A stretch of DNA of 64,000 bases from positions 2,646,684-2,710,683 of the forward strand of contig NZ_BLLN01000005.1 of NCBI RefSeq assembly GCF_011170125.1. The letters run 5' to 3'. Both the position numbers and the translations under genes were made by a program. Shown here piece by piece: positions 1 to 9,154 of this stretch; the stretch's first letter is position 1, and each line of letters begins with the position of its first letter. Source of the DNA: Streptomyces diastaticus subsp. diastaticus (lineage in GTDB: Bacteria; Actinomycetota; Actinomycetes; Streptomycetales; Streptomycetaceae). A model generated the notes under the pieces. The model worked only from the letters and a program-made list of their open reading frames with translations, was not told the origin of the DNA and did not search any database.

Positions 1-636
1 CCCATCTCGGCCCGCCTCATCGCGGACCTGCTGAAGACGGCGGGTGCCGACCGCATCCTCACCGTCGACCTGCACACCGACCAGATCCAGGGCTTCTTCA
101 ACGGCCCCGTCGACCACCTCTTCGCCCTCCCGATCCTGGCGGACTACGTGGGCACCAAGGTCGACCGCTCCAAGCTCACCATCGTCTCCCCCGACGCCGG
201 CCGTGTCCGCGTGGCCGACCGCTGGTGCGACCGCCTCGGCGCCCCGCTGGCCATCGTCCACAAGCGGCGCGACAAGGACGTGGCCAACCAGGTCACCGTC
301 CACGAGGTCGTCGGTGACGTCGAGGGCCGCGTCTGCGTCCTGGTCGACGACATGATCGACACCGGCGGCACCATCTGCGCCGCCGCCGACGCCCTCTACG
401 CCCACGGCGCCGAGGAAGTCATCGTCACCGCCACCCACGGCGTCCTCTCCGGCCCCGCCGCCGACCGCCTGAAGAACTCCAAGGTCAGCGAGTTCGTCCT
501 CACCAACACCCTCCCCACCCCCAACGAACTGGAGCTGGACAAGGTCACCGTCCTCTCCATCGCCCCCCTGATCGCCCGCGCGGTCCGCGAGGTCTTCGAG
601 GACGGCTCGGTCACCAGCCTGTTCGAGGAGGAGTAA
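1..636 (+). CDS. prs: Ribose-phosphate pyrophosphokinase, 3' part
   Basis: Makes PRPP from ribose 5-phosphate and ATP for nucleotide, histidine and tryptophan synthesis in the cytosol. The window opens inside the gene, so only about the C-terminal 211 residues are present. Frame 1 is open from the first base. It carries the catalytic flexible-loop region (HKRRDKD) and the PRPP-binding signature VCVLVDDMIDTGGTI, which are diagnostic of class I PRPP synthetases. The C-terminus ends EVFEDGSVTSLFEEE before TAA. It lies upstream of rplY and pth, the usual order in Streptomyces (normally glmU-prs-rplY-pth). A hairpin follows the stop codon. Confidence 0.97.
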   Translation, partial: PISARLIADLLKTAGADRILTVDLHTDQIQGFFNGPVDHLFALPILADYVGTKVDRSKLTIVSPDAGRVRVADRWCDRLGAPLAIVHKRRDKDVANQVTVHEVVGDVEGRVCVLVDDMIDTGGTICAAADALYAHGAEEVIVTATHGVLSGPAADRLKNSKVSEFVLTNTLPTPNELELDKVTVLSIAPLIARAVREVFEDGSVTSLFEEE

Positions 637-702
637 CCACTCCCCGTACGGAGCCACCCGCCCGGCAGACCGGGGGAGACTCCGCAGGAACGCTTTTGCG
701 AC

Positions 703-737
703 GCAAGGCCCGGCACCCTTCCAGGTCCGGGCCTTGC
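703..737 (+). terminator. Hairpin terminator after prs
   Basis: An 11-bp perfect stem, GCAAGGCCCGG with CCGGGCCTTGC, around a 13-nt loop. It lies 66 bases after the prs stop codon. There is no long T tract, as is usual for Streptomyces terminators. Confidence 0.75.
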
Positions 738-772
738 GCCTACCCGGCCGGCCCCGCTGCCAGGACGGCCCC

Positions 773-1087
773 GTGGACCACGTGGAACGCGCCAGGACCG
801 AGACCGTCGCCCACTACCGGGCCCTCGACGAACACGCCGCCTTCCGGCAGCACTTCCGCCACGCCGACGAGGACGGCAACCTCTGGTACTTCGAGGCCGT
901 CCCCGACCGCGGCGAACTGGTCGTCGTCAGGCAAGCCGAACTGACCCCGTCCGGCCGACTCCTCCGCTACGACTGGCGACACCTGGAGGACGAACACGGC
1001 TTCCTGACGGACCAGCCGATCGACCTCGCCGAGGACCCGGTCGAGGTCATCGCGGCGGAGGAGTTCCGGCGGGTGTGGGCGGGGTGA
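773..1087 (+). CDS. Conserved hypothetical protein, 104 aa
   Basis: Function not recognised. The GTG at 773 is preferred over an in-frame upstream ATG because it lies outside the prs terminator stem and has AGGACGG four bases upstream. The protein is acidic and soluble, with no signal peptide or membrane segment. A central segment (DGNLWYFEAV...ELVVVRQAEL) looks like a small beta-sheet domain, and the end (EEFRRVWAG) is helical. This resembles short Streptomyces proteins of unknown function with a WYFE-type beta motif, but I cannot name the family with confidence. It probably has its own promoter, since the prs terminator intervenes. Confidence 0.6.
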   Translation: MDHVERARTETVAHYRALDEHAAFRQHFRHADEDGNLWYFEAVPDRGELVVVRQAELTPSGRLLRYDWRHLEDEHGFLTDQPIDLAEDPVEVIAAEEFRRVWAG

Positions 1088-1229
1088 GCGTGCCGCGCTC
1101 CGGGCACCGGTCCGCCACCCCGCTGAAGGGGCCGCCGGAGACGGCCACCGCCTGGCAGGCACCCCGGAGCGGGGCACGGGCCCCTGATCCGTGCGGCCAC
1201 CGCCCCGCGCCCCGGGCTCGCCGACAGCC

Positions 1230-1690
1230 TCAGAGCTGCCGCTTGGCCTCCCTCACCGGCCCGGCTGTCCCGTCCCTGGTGCGCTCCCGCCGCCCGTCCA
1301 GATCCTCCCGGTCCCGCGCCCTGTGCACCTCGGAGACCTCGTCCGGCAGGCGGGAGCCCGTGCGCCCCAGTCCCTCGTCCGCGGTCAGCGTCTGGACGCG
1401 GAAAGGAGCCTCCTGGGCGCGGGTGCGGAGGTCGTAGCCGCGGATGCGGACCGCGTCGGGGTCTTCCGGGGCGGGACTCGTGACGGCGGAACCAGAGGTG
1501 GATGAGGCAGCGGCGGTGGTCGACGAGGCGCCGGCGTAGGTGACGTAGGCGTCGAGGCGTTCCTGGCGGAGTTTTTCGTCGCGGGTGAAGCGGTGGCCGC
1601 GTTCGGCGGTGCCGCGCTGGGTGGCGGCGGAGCCGAGGAGCGTTCCCAGGACGGCTGTCGCGCCGGCGCGACGGATTCCACCCGGTACGG
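1230..1690 (-). pseudogene. Decayed hypothetical gene with two compensating frameshifts
   Basis: Read on the minus strand, one frame gives TLLGSAATQRGTAERGHRF, then DEKLRQERLDAYVTYAG. The sequence shifts frame to give LVDHRRCLIHLWFRRHES, then returns to the first frame for RIRGYDLRTRAQEAPFRVQT and runs to a TGA at 1230-1232. Joined up, this looks like a Streptomyces family with a short hydrophobic N-terminus and a long helical region of the type REERLxAYVxYAGA. No start codon with a good ribosome site is left upstream. The gene at 33358 seems to belong to the same broad family. Two single-base indels are inferred; either could be a sequencing error, but the missing start argues for decay. Confidence 0.55.
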
Positions 1691-1928
1691 GATCACAGGC
1701 GCGGCCGCTTGTCTCCGGTGCGGGCGCGGTCCGCCGTCATCACGGCGCCGGGTGATCGATTTCCGCCGGTTCCCCGCCCCCGGGTACACTCCCCCTGTTG
1801 CTCGGCGAGGGACGCCAGCCCGGTTCTCCGGCTCGTGGTCCGTTATCGACGCGCTCTTCGTAGCAGGCCGGTCGTGTCAGTCGTGGCCGAGTGACCACCA
1901 CCGTCGTACCGCTACACGAGGAGTGCAC

Positions 1929-2510
1929 ATGGCTGACGTCAACATCACCGCCGAGACCCGCACCGAGTTCGGCAAGGGTGCGGCCCGCCGCATCCGTCGC
2001 GATGCCAAGGTTCCCGGCGTGGTCTACGGCCACGGCGCCGAGCCCGCGCACGTGGTCCTGCCCGGTCACCAGCTGATGATGGCCCTGAAGACCTCCAACG
2101 TCCTGATCGCCCTCGAGGTCGACGGCGAGACCGAGCTGGTCATCCCGAAGGCCGTGCAGCGTGACCCGCTGAAGGGCTTCCTGGTCCACATCGACCTGCT
2201 CACCGTCAAGCGCGGCGAGAAGGTCCAGGTCGAGATCCCGATCCAGGCCGAGGGCGACCTGGCCCCCGGTGCCAACCTGCTGGAGTACGTCCTCTCCGCT
2301 CTGCCGGTCACCGCCGAGGCCACCAGCATCCCCGACTTCCTGACCGTCTCCATCGCCGGTCTGGACGCGGGCGACGCCATCCTGGCCAAGGACATCACGC
2401 TGGCCGAGGGTGTCGCCCTGGACGTCGAGGACGACACCGTCGTCCTCCAGGTCCTGGCCGCGCAGGCCGAGGAGGCCCCGGCCGAGGGCGAGGAGGGCGC
2501 CGAGGCCTGA
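1929..2510 (+). CDS. rplY: 50S ribosomal protein L25 (CTC/TL5 form)
   Basis: A 193-residue member of the long L25 class: an N-terminal 5S-rRNA-binding L25 domain (about residues 1-90, [21 protein letters not shown]) followed by a TL5-type C-terminal domain and an acidic tail ([13 protein letters not shown]). The ATG start follows GAGGAG with good spacing. The leader is long: a TACACT -10-like hexamer at 1785-1790 would put transcription start about 130 bases upstream, with a weak -35. It is followed by a strong terminator and then pth, the standard actinobacterial neighbour. Confidence 0.97.
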   Translation: MADVNITAETRTEFGKGAARRIRRDAKVPGVVYGHGAEPAHVVLPGHQLMMALKTSNVLIALEVDGETELVIPKAVQRDPLKGFLVHIDLLTVKRGEKVQVEIPIQAEGDLAPGANLLEYVLSALPVTAEATSIPDFLTVSIAGLDAGDAILAKDITLAEGVALDVEDDTVVLQVLAAQAEEAPAEGEEGAEA

Positions 2511-2544
2511 CCGGTCCCGGCCCCGCAGTAGCTCCGCAGTACCG

Positions 2545-2585
2545 AACCGCCGTCCCGCGCGACGCCTCGCGCCGGGACGGCGGTT
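2545..2585 (+). terminator. Terminator after rplY
   Basis: A 13-bp perfect stem, AACCGCCGTCCCG with CGGGACGGCGGTT, with a 15-nt loop, starting 34 bases after the rplY stop codon. Confidence 0.85.
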
Positions 2586-2670
2586 CGCTGTCGGGCACCG
2601 CGCACCGGTGCCCGTACGTGCACACGTACCTACGCTTCCCGCTCCCTCCCCCGCTCCGAGGAGAACGTCA

Positions 2671-3258
2671 GTGACGGACGACAGCCCCTGGCTCGTGGTG
2701 GGCCTCGGCAACCCGGGCCCCGAGTACACGGCCAACCGCCACAACGTCGGCTTCATGGTCGCCGACCTGCTCGCCGCCCGGGCGGGCGGCAAGTTCAAGG
2801 CGCACAAGGCGCGCGCCCAGGTGCTGGAGGCACGGATCGGCGCCCCCGGGCCGGGCGGCAGGCGGATCGTGCTCGCCAAGCCGCAGTCGTACATGAACCT
2901 CTCCGGCGGGCCGGTGACCGCGCTGCGGGACTTCTACAAGGTGCCCACCGAGCGGATCGTCGCCGTCCACGACGAGCTGGACATCGACTACGGGGCGCTG
3001 CGCCTGAAGCTCGGCGGCGGCGACAACGGGCACAACGGCCTCAAGTCCATGACCAAGTCGCTCGGCCCCGACTACCACCGGGTGCGGTTCGGCATCGGCC
3101 GGCCACCCGGCCGCATGCAGGTCGCCGACTTCGTGCTGAAGGACTTCTCGTCCACGGAGCGCAAGGAACTGGACTACTTCGTGGACCGCGCCGCCGACGC
3201 CGTCGAGGCGCTGGTGGTGGCGGGCCTGGAGCGGGCGCAGAGCTCGTACAACACGTAG
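2671..3258 (+). CDS. pth: Peptidyl-tRNA hydrolase
   Basis: Releases tRNA from peptidyl-tRNAs that drop off ribosomes. It has 195 residues, the usual length. Family motifs are present in order: [20 protein letters not shown] with the catalytic His, [20 protein letters not shown] with the catalytic Asp, and [11 protein letters not shown]. The GTG start at 2671 has GAGGAG upstream. The long open frame upstream of it overlaps the rplY terminator and is discarded. Two copies of a 14-bp direct repeat (CCGTCCCCGCGCGG) follow the stop codon at about 3260-3287. Confidence 0.97.
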   Translation: MTDDSPWLVVGLGNPGPEYTANRHNVGFMVADLLAARAGGKFKAHKARAQVLEARIGAPGPGGRRIVLAKPQSYMNLSGGPVTALRDFYKVPTERIVAVHDELDIDYGALRLKLGGGDNGHNGLKSMTKSLGPDYHRVRFGIGRPPGRMQVADFVLKDFSSTERKELDYFVDRAADAVEALVVAGLERAQSSYNT

Positions 3259-3394
3259 CCGTCCCCGCGCGGCCGTCCCCGCGCGGCCGCGCGGACGCCT
3301 GTCCCGTACCTCCCCGGTCGTCACCGAACGTCCACAGGGACGAAGGTTGGCCGGAAGATTGACCGGCCCCGGGGCTACGGCCCAGTATCCCGCC

Positions 3395-3925
3395 ATGCCC
3401 TCGTCAGCCAAGGCCGCGTCCTCGAAGAACCCCCGGCGCAGCCGCACGCGCCGCGCCGGGGAGAGCGCCTACGGGCTGCTGCTGCTCGGCGGGCGGGCCC
3501 TGATGGGGCTCCTCGCCGTGCTGCTGCTGGTCGCGGGAGCCTGGGCCTCGTGGCCCGCAGCCCAGCACGTGATGTTCCCGCAGAGCCGCGAGCACGGCAC
3601 GATGACCGTCGTGCGGTGCGGGGAGGAGCACTGCACCGGCCCGTTCGCCCCGGCCTCCGACAACGCCACGCGGCGCGGCAAGGTCAGCATCGAGCGCTCG
3701 GTCGCCGCCGACGAGGGCGCCGAACTCCCCGTCGTCGTCAAGCCCGGCACCACCGCCGTGGTCCGCTCCGGCTTCCCCGGCCTGCTGCACGCCTGGGTCC
3801 CCCTGGGCGGCGCCCTGCTGCTGGCCTCCGTGGTCGTCGCCGGGGGGATGCGGATGCGCCGCACGGCCTGGGGGCTGGCGGGCGCGGGGGCGCTGCTGCT
3901 GACGGGGGCGTTCCTGCTGCTGTGA
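3395..3925 (+). CDS. Two-pass membrane protein of unknown function
   Basis: 176 residues. A basic N-terminus (KNPRRSRTRR) precedes a first membrane segment (about residues 28-55). A loop of roughly 75 residues follows, with the spaced cysteines CGEEHC, then two closely packed hydrophobic stretches at the C-terminus (about 128-176). The topology and cysteine pair suggest an extracytoplasmic loop that may form a disulphide. It occurs at the same place (pth-membrane protein-ppc) in other streptomycetes as far as I recall, but its function is unknown. It converges on ppc with a shared terminator. Confidence 0.8.
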   Translation: MPSSAKAASSKNPRRSRTRRAGESAYGLLLLGGRALMGLLAVLLLVAGAWASWPAAQHVMFPQSREHGTMTVVRCGEEHCTGPFAPASDNATRRGKVSIERSVAADEGAELPVVVKPGTTAVVRSGFPGLLHAWVPLGGALLLASVVVAGGMRMRRTAWGLAGAGALLLTGAFLLL

Positions 3926-3943
3926 GGGGCCGGGAGCCCCGGT

Positions 3944-4000
3944 GCGCGCGACGGCGCCCGCCCCCACCCCGCGAGGGTGGAGCCGGGCGCCGTCGCGCGC
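3944..4000. terminator. Bidirectional terminator between convergent genes
   Basis: A 17-bp perfect inverted repeat, GCGCGCGACGGCGCCCG at 3944-3960 with its complement at 3984-4000, between the membrane-protein gene (+) and ppc (-). It can serve both. Confidence 0.9.
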
Positions 4001-4011
4001 CGCCTACCGGG

Positions 4012-6798
4012 TCAGCCGGTGTTGCGGAGCCCCGCCGCCACGCCGTTGACGGTGAGGAGGAGGGCACGGGAGAGGAGCGGGTCGGGTTCCTCACCGCGTT
4101 CGGCGGCGGCGCGCTGGCGGGCGAGGAGGGAGACCTGGAGGTAGGAGATGGGGTCGAGGTAGGCGTCGCGGATGGCGAAGGTCTGCTGGAGGACCGGGTT
4201 GCTGTCGAGCAGTTCCTCGCCGCCGGTGACGCGCAGGATCTCGGCCACGGTGAGCGCGTGTTCGGCCTCGATGGCGTCGAAGACGTGGCGCAGCTCGTCG
4301 GGGACGAGGGTGTCGACGTAGTGGCGGGCGATCCGCAGGTCGGTCTTGGCCAGCGTCATCTCGACGTTGGAGACGAAGTTGCTGAAGAAGTGCCAGTGCT
4401 CGTACATCTCGCTGAGCACTCCGTCGAGGCCGGCCTCGCGCAGCGCCTTGAGGCCGGAGCCGACGCCGTACCAGCCGGGCACGATCTGCCGGGACTGGGT
4501 CCAGCCGAAGACCCAGGGAATGGCCCGCAGCCCGTCGAGCGAGACGCCCGAGCCGGGGCGGCGCGAGGGGCGCGAGCCGAGGTGCAGCTCGGCGAGCTGG
4601 TCCACCGGCGTCGACGCGAGGAAGTACGAGGGCAGGGCCGGGTCCTCGACGAGCTCGCGGTAGGCGGTGTGGGCCGCTTCGCTCACCACGTCCATGGCGG
4701 CGTCCCAGCGGGCCAGCGCCTCGACCGACTGCCGGGGCGCGGTGTGCAGGGCGGAGGCCTGGAGGGTGGCCGCGACCGTCAGCTCCAGGTTCTCCCTGGC
4801 CAGGGAGGGGACGAGGTACTTGTCGGAGATCACCTCGCCCTGCTCGGTCACCTTGATCTCGCCCTCCAGGGTCCCCCAGGGCTGGGCGAGGATCGCGTCG
4901 TGCGAGGGGCCGCCGCCGCGGCCGACGGTGCCGCCGCGGCCGTGGAAGAGCCGCAGCCGGACGCCGTAGCGGTGCGCGACGTCGCGCAGGCGGCGCTGGG
5001 CGCGGTGGATCTCCCACTGGGAGGTGGTGATGCCGCCGAACTTGGAGGAGTCGGAGTAGCCGAGCATGACCTCCTGGACATCGCCGCGCAGCGAGACGAG
5101 CAGGCGGTACGAGGGGTCGGCGAGCATCTCGTCGAGGATGACGTCGGCGGCGCGCAGCTCGTCGGTGGTCTCCAGGAGCGGCACGATGCCGATCTTGGCC
5201 CAGCCGGCGTGCAGGTCGATCAGCCCGGCCTCGCGGGCGAGGACGGCGGCGGCGAAGACGTCGTCGGCGCCCTGGCACATCGAGATGATGTACGACTCGA
5301 CGACCTCGGGTCCGAAGACGGCCAGCGCCCGCTTGACGGTGTGGAAGACGTCGAGGGTCTTCTCACCGGCGGCGTCGAGCGGGGCCGGGCTCGGGGCGAG
5401 CGGCCGGCGCGAGCGGAGTTCCTTGGCGAGCAGCCGGGTGCGGTAGTCGCGCGGCATGTCGGCGTACCGCCAGGACTCCTCGCCGAGCCGGTCGAAGAGC
5501 TGGCCGAGGGCGTGGTGGTGGGCGTCGGCGTGTTCGCGGACGTCCATGGTGGCGAGCTGGAGGCCGAACGCGGCCAGGGTGCGGATGGTGCGGTTCATCC
5601 GGCCGTCGGCGAAGAGGCCGCCACGGTGCTCGCGCAGCGAGTCCTGGATGAGGGTGAGGTCGGTGAGGAGTTCGGCGGTACCGAGGTAGTCGCGGCCGGG
5701 CTGGTGCGTGGTGCCCCGGGCGAGGCGCTCCTTGGTGTTCTCCAGCTTCTGGCGGATGCAGGTGGCCTTGAGCCGGTACGGCTCCTCGGCGTTGAGCCGC
5801 TTGTAGCGCGGGCTGATCTCGGGGAGGTGGTCGAGGTCGGCCTGGAGGGAGGCGAGGAGTTCCTCGGTGGCGCCGGTGTAGCGGATGGAGTTGGAGAGGA
5901 AGCCGCGCAGTTCGTCGACGACGTCGAGGGCGTCGTTGATGCCGTGCTCGTGCTGGAGGATCAGCACGTCCCAGGTGACCTGGGGAGTGACGTTCGGGTT
6001 GCCGTCACGGTCGCCGCCGATCCAGGTGCCGAAGGTCAGCGGCCGGGAGTCCTCGGGCAGCTCGACGCCGACCCGGGCCAGCTCGGCGGTGAGGTCCTCC
6101 AGGACGTCGCCGACGGCGCCGGAGTGCAGCTCGTCCAGGTAGTAGACGGCGTTGCGGGCCTCGTCGGCGGGCTCGGGGCGGACCACGCGCAGTTCGTCGG
6201 TCTGCCAGACGAGGTCGATGTTCTCGGCCAGCCGGGTGTCGTGGCGGCGCCGGTCTGCCTCGATCACCGGGGTCTCCAGCAGCTCCGCGACGCGGCGCAG
6301 CTTGTTGAGGACCGAGCGGCGGGCGGCCTCGGTGGGGTGGGCGGTGAAGACCGGCCGCACGTTGAGGTGCTGGACGGTCTCCCGCAGGTGTTCGGGGTCG
6401 GCGTCCTTGAGCCGGTCGGCGGTACGGGCCAGCAGCCCGCCCTCCTCGGCACGGCGGGCGCGCAGCTCGCGGCCGCGGTGGACCTGCTCGGTGACGTTGG
6501 CGAGGTGGAAGTAGGTGGAGAAGGCGCGGACCAGCTTGGCCGCGATCTCCAGTTCGAGGCCGCCGAGGAGTTCGGCGGCGGCCTCCCCGTCCGTACGGGT
6601 CAAGGCGCGGACGCGCTCGACGAGGTCGAGGAGTTCGTGCCCCTCCTGGCGTACCAGGGCCTCGCCCAGCAGATCACCCAGCCGGCGGATGTCGGCGCGG
6701 AGTTCGGGGCTGGTGGTACGGGCGGGGTCAGGGGTTTCGGTGGGCCCAGGGCGGCCGGTGGCGCTGGTCGTGGTGGCCTGGGCGTCGGCACTGCTCAC
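4012..6798 (-). CDS. ppc: Phosphoenolpyruvate carboxylase
   Basis: Carboxylates PEP to oxaloacetate, the main anaplerotic reaction. It has 928 residues, normal for the family. The catalytic histidine motif [33 protein letters not shown], the glycine-rich [15 protein letters not shown] and the conserved C-terminal LRNTG are all visible. The GTG at 6798 is chosen because AAGGAG lies about eight bases upstream and the translated start SSADAQ matches what I recall of Streptomyces PEPC. The longer frame up to 6915 would run into the promoter region shared with the divergent desaturase gene. Confidence 0.97.
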   Translation of the reverse strand: MSSADAQATTTSATGRPGPTETPDPARTTSPELRADIRRLGDLLGEALVRQEGHELLDLVERVRALTRTDGEAAAELLGGLELEIAAKLVRAFSTYFHLANVTEQVHRGRELRARRAEEGGLLARTADRLKDADPEHLRETVQHLNVRPVFTAHPTEAARRSVLNKLRRVAELLETPVIEADRRRHDTRLAENIDLVWQTDELRVVRPEPADEARNAVYYLDELHSGAVGDVLEDLTAELARVGVELPEDSRPLTFGTWIGGDRDGNPNVTPQVTWDVLILQHEHGINDALDVVDELRGFLSNSIRYTGATEELLASLQADLDHLPEISPRYKRLNAEEPYRLKATCIRQKLENTKERLARGTTHQPGRDYLGTAELLTDLTLIQDSLREHRGGLFADGRMNRTIRTLAAFGLQLATMDVREHADAHHHALGQLFDRLGEESWRYADMPRDYRTRLLAKELRSRRPLAPSPAPLDAAGEKTLDVFHTVKRALAVFGPEVVESYIISMCQGADDVFAAAVLAREAGLIDLHAGWAKIGIVPLLETTDELRAADVILDEMLADPSYRLLVSLRGDVQEVMLGYSDSSKFGGITTSQWEIHRAQRRLRDVAHRYGVRLRLFHGRGGTVGRGGGPSHDAILAQPWGTLEGEIKVTEQGEVISDKYLVPSLARENLELTVAATLQASALHTAPRQSVEALARWDAAMDVVSEAAHTAYRELVEDPALPSYFLASTPVDQLAELHLGSRPSRRPGSGVSLDGLRAIPWVFGWTQSRQIVPGWYGVGSGLKALREAGLDGVLSEMYEHWHFFSNFVSNVEMTLAKTDLRIARHYVDTLVPDELRHVFDAIEAEHALTVAEILRVTGGEELLDSNPVLQQTFAIRDAYLDPISYLQVSLLARQRAAAERGEEPDPLLSRALLLTVNGVAAGLRNTG

Positions 6799-6942
6799 AG
6801 GTGCGGCTCCTTGCAGTGTGTCGAGCACGTTCTGGAGGTGGCGGACCGCGCTGTCCGACGGGTCAAGGATAGGTCGGTGGGGCAGGCGGCAGGAGACACC
6901 CCCGTTCGGGGCCACTTGCCGCGAGGCCGGTCGCTGCCATAC

Positions 6943-6972
6943 TTACGTCACCGTAGGTTACGGAACCGTAGG
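6943..6972. promoter_or_regulatory. Tandem operator upstream of desaturase-TetR
   Basis: Two adjacent 15-bp direct repeats, TTACGTCACCGTAGG and TTACGGAACCGTAGG. Across their junction lies a perfect palindrome, CCGTA-GGT-TACGG (6951-6963). The site sits about 70 bases upstream of the desaturase start and between divergent genes. The natural ligand is the TetR encoded downstream (8028), as in other regulator-desaturase pairs; that link is inferred. Confidence 0.75.
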
Positions 6973-7041
6973 TGGCCGATGCCCTCCTCTTCACCGGTTC
7001 CTCGGCCACCGACCGCATACCCTCAACCCTCAGGGGCGCCC

Positions 7042-8031
7042 ATGACCTCGACCTCCGAAATGATCGACGAAAAGCCTCGGACCTCACCACCGGATTCCGC
7101 CTCGGCGCCGTCCGCCACGCTGGGTGGCGACCGGAAGGGGACGGTGGAGCAGCTCGCCCTCCTCCTCTTCATCGTCGTGCCGTTCCTGGCACTGCTGGCG
7201 GCGGTGCCGCTGGCCTGGGGCTGGGGGGTGAGCTGGCTGGACCTCGGGCTGATGGTCTTCTTCTACTTCCTGGGGTGCCACGGCATCACCATCGGCTTCC
7301 ACCGGTACTTCACGCACGGCTCGTTCAAGGCGAAGCGGCCGCTGCGCATCGCACTGGCCATCGCCGGGTCGATGGCGGTGGAGGGCCCGCTGGTGCGGTG
7401 GGTGGCGGACCACCGCAAGCACCACCGCTTCTCCGACGCGGAGGGCGACCCGCACAGCCCGTGGAAGTACGGCGAGACGGTCCCGGCCCTGCTGAAGGGC
7501 CTGTGGTGGGCGCACATGGCGTGGATGTTCGACGAGGAGCAGACGCCGCAGCAGAAGTACGCCCCGGACCTGATCAAGGACCCGGCGATCCGCCGCATCT
7601 CGCGGCAGTTCGTGCTGTGGACGGTCGTGTCGCTGGCGCTGCCCCCGCTGATCGGCGGACTGGTGACGATGTCGTGGTGGGGCGCGTTCACCGCGTTCTT
7701 CTGGGCCTCCCTCGTCCGGGTGGCGCTGCTGCACCACGTCACCTGGTCGATCAACTCGATCTGCCACGCGGTCGGCAAGCGCCCCTTCAAGTCCCGGGAC
7801 CGCTCGGGCAACGTCTGGTGGCTGGCCGTGCTCTCCTGCGGCGAGTCGTGGCACAACCTGCACCACGCCGACCCGACCTCGGCCCGGCACGGCGTACAGC
7901 GCGGCCAGATCGACTCCTCTGCGCGGATCATCCGCTGGTGCGAGCAGCTGGGATGGGCCCACGACGTGCGGTGGCCCTCGGCCTCGCGCATCGAGTCCCG
8001 CCGTCAGCGGAAAAGTGCCGACCCGGCATGA
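7042..8031 (+). CDS. Membrane acyl-CoA/acyl-lipid fatty acid desaturase
   Basis: 329 residues of the stearoyl-CoA (delta-9) desaturase type, which introduces a double bond into membrane acyl chains using a di-iron centre. All three histidine boxes are present: HRYFTH, DHRKHHRF and ESWHNLHHADP. Four or more hydrophobic segments flank them, the first at about residues 35-60. The ATG at 7042 gives the start MTSTSEMIDE; an earlier ATG at 6979 would place the start just after the operator. Its stop codon overlaps the ATG of the following TetR gene (ATGA), so the two are translationally coupled. Expression is probably repressed by that TetR through the 6943-6972 site. Confidence 0.93.
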   Translation: MTSTSEMIDEKPRTSPPDSASAPSATLGGDRKGTVEQLALLLFIVVPFLALLAAVPLAWGWGVSWLDLGLMVFFYFLGCHGITIGFHRYFTHGSFKAKRPLRIALAIAGSMAVEGPLVRWVADHRKHHRFSDAEGDPHSPWKYGETVPALLKGLWWAHMAWMFDEEQTPQQKYAPDLIKDPAIRRISRQFVLWTVVSLALPPLIGGLVTMSWWGAFTAFFWASLVRVALLHHVTWSINSICHAVGKRPFKSRDRSGNVWWLAVLSCGESWHNLHHADPTSARHGVQRGQIDSSARIIRWCEQLGWAHDVRWPSASRIESRRQRKSADPA

Positions 8032-8705
8032 TGGAGGGCGTGGCGACCGACTCGAGCAACAGCACCAGCAGTGAGAAACCGCGCCGGACCCGGCGGACCC
8101 GGATGACGGGCGCCGAGCGGCGCGAGCAACTGCTGGACATCGGTCGTACGCTGTTCGCCGCCAAGGGTTTCGAGGGCACCTCCGTGGAGGAGATCGCGGC
8201 GAAGGCCGGGGTCTCCAAGCCGGTGGTGTACGAGCACTTCGGCGGCAAGGAGGGGCTGTACGCGGTCGTGGTCGACCGGGAGATGCGCCAGTTGCTGGAC
8301 ATGGTGACGGGCGCGCTCACCGCGGGCCACCCGCGCGAGCTGCTGGAGCAGGCGGCCTTCGCCCTGCTCGACTACATCGAGTCCTACACCGACGGCTTCC
8401 GCATCCTGGTCCGGGATTCGCCGGTGGCCCAGTCGACGGGCACCTTCGCCTCGCTGATCAGCGACATCGCCACCCAGGTCGAGGACATCCTCGGCACCGA
8501 GTTCAAGAACCGCGGCTTCGACGCCAAGCTGGCGCCGCTGTACGCGCAGGCGCTGGTGGGGATGGTGGCGCTGACCGGCCAGTGGTGGCAGGACGCCCGC
8601 AAGCCGAAGAAGGCCGAGGTCGCCGCCCACCTGGTGAACCTCGCCTGGCACGGCCTGGACGGCATGGAGCAGAAGCCCCGGCTGATAGGGCACCGCAAGA
8701 ACTGA
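8028..8705 (+). CDS. TetR-family repressor of the desaturase operon
   Basis: 225 residues with an N-terminal TetR DNA-binding domain at about residues 30-75 (EQLLDIGRTLFAAKGFEGTS, then IAAKAGVSKPVVYEHFGGKE). The C-terminal helical domain is of the kind that binds hydrophobic ligands. It overlaps the desaturase stop codon by four bases, so it is probably the dedicated sensor of that gene, responding to acyl-CoA or membrane lipid state; the ligand is inference. In-frame starts exist at 8028, 8031 and 8040. The first is preferred because of the ATGA overlap. Confidence 0.92.
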   Translation: MMEGVATDSSNSTSSEKPRRTRRTRMTGAERREQLLDIGRTLFAAKGFEGTSVEEIAAKAGVSKPVVYEHFGGKEGLYAVVVDREMRQLLDMVTGALTAGHPRELLEQAAFALLDYIESYTDGFRILVRDSPVAQSTGTFASLISDIATQVEDILGTEFKNRGFDAKLAPLYAQALVGMVALTGQWWQDARKPKKAEVAAHLVNLAWHGLDGMEQKPRLIGHRKN

Positions 8706-8718
8706 ACCACCGCCGTAG

Positions 8719-8766
8719 GTGACGAGGGCGGGCAGGGCACCCGGGTGCCCTGCCCGCCCTCGTCAC
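8719..8766. terminator. Strong bidirectional terminator
   Basis: A perfect 23-bp stem with a two-base loop, starting GTGACGAGGGCGGGCAGGG, between the TetR gene (+) and the VOC gene (-). Confidence 0.93.
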
Positions 8767-8779
8767 GTACGCGCCCCGC

Positions 8780-9154
8780 TCATCCCTCCGTCTCCGCGTC
8801 GGGCTCCAGGAACTCCAGGCGGTTGCCGGCCGGGTCCTGGGCGTAGAAGCGGCGGTGGCCCGGCAGGTTGTCGTCCCAGGTGACCTCGGCGCCGTGGGAG
8901 GCGAGACGGGCGGCGAACGCGTCGATGCCGGTGACGCGCAGGCCGGGGTGGGCCTTGGGCGAGGGACGGTGGCCGGGGTCGGCGCCCAGGTGGAGCTGGA
9001 CGCCCCCGGCCTCGAACCAGCAGCCGCCGCGCGCGGCGAGCACCGGCGGCTTGGGGATCTCGGTCATGCCGAGCGCGTCGGCGTAGAAGCCTCGCAGGGT
9101 GTCCTCGGTGCCGGGAAGGGCGGCGAGCTGGACGTGGTCGACGGCTACGAGCAT
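8780..9154 (-). CDS. VOC (glyoxalase/bleomycin-resistance fold) protein
   Basis: 124 residues making one vicinal-oxygen-chelate domain: an N-terminal DHVQLAALPG strand, a central WFEAGGVQLHLG strand and the C-terminal FYAQDPAGNRLEFLEP metal-site region. The substrate is unknown; the family includes glyoxalases, dioxygenases and antibiotic-binding proteins. AGGAGG lies upstream of the ATG. Its start overlaps the stop of the methyltransferase gene by one base (TGATG), so they form one operon. That operon is probably controlled from the palindrome at 10053. Confidence 0.88.
   Translation of the reverse strand: MLVAVDHVQLAALPGTEDTLRGFYADALGMTEIPKPPVLAARGGCWFEAGGVQLHLGADPGHRPSPKAHPGLRVTGIDAFAARLASHGAEVTWDDNLPGHRRFYAQDPAGNRLEFLEPDAETEG

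Noticed and set aside
3550..8031. A 1493-codon plus-strand open frame across ppc and the desaturase.
   Set aside because: Only its last 329 codons are the desaturase. The rest is the antisense of ppc, kept open by high GC, with no recognisable domains.
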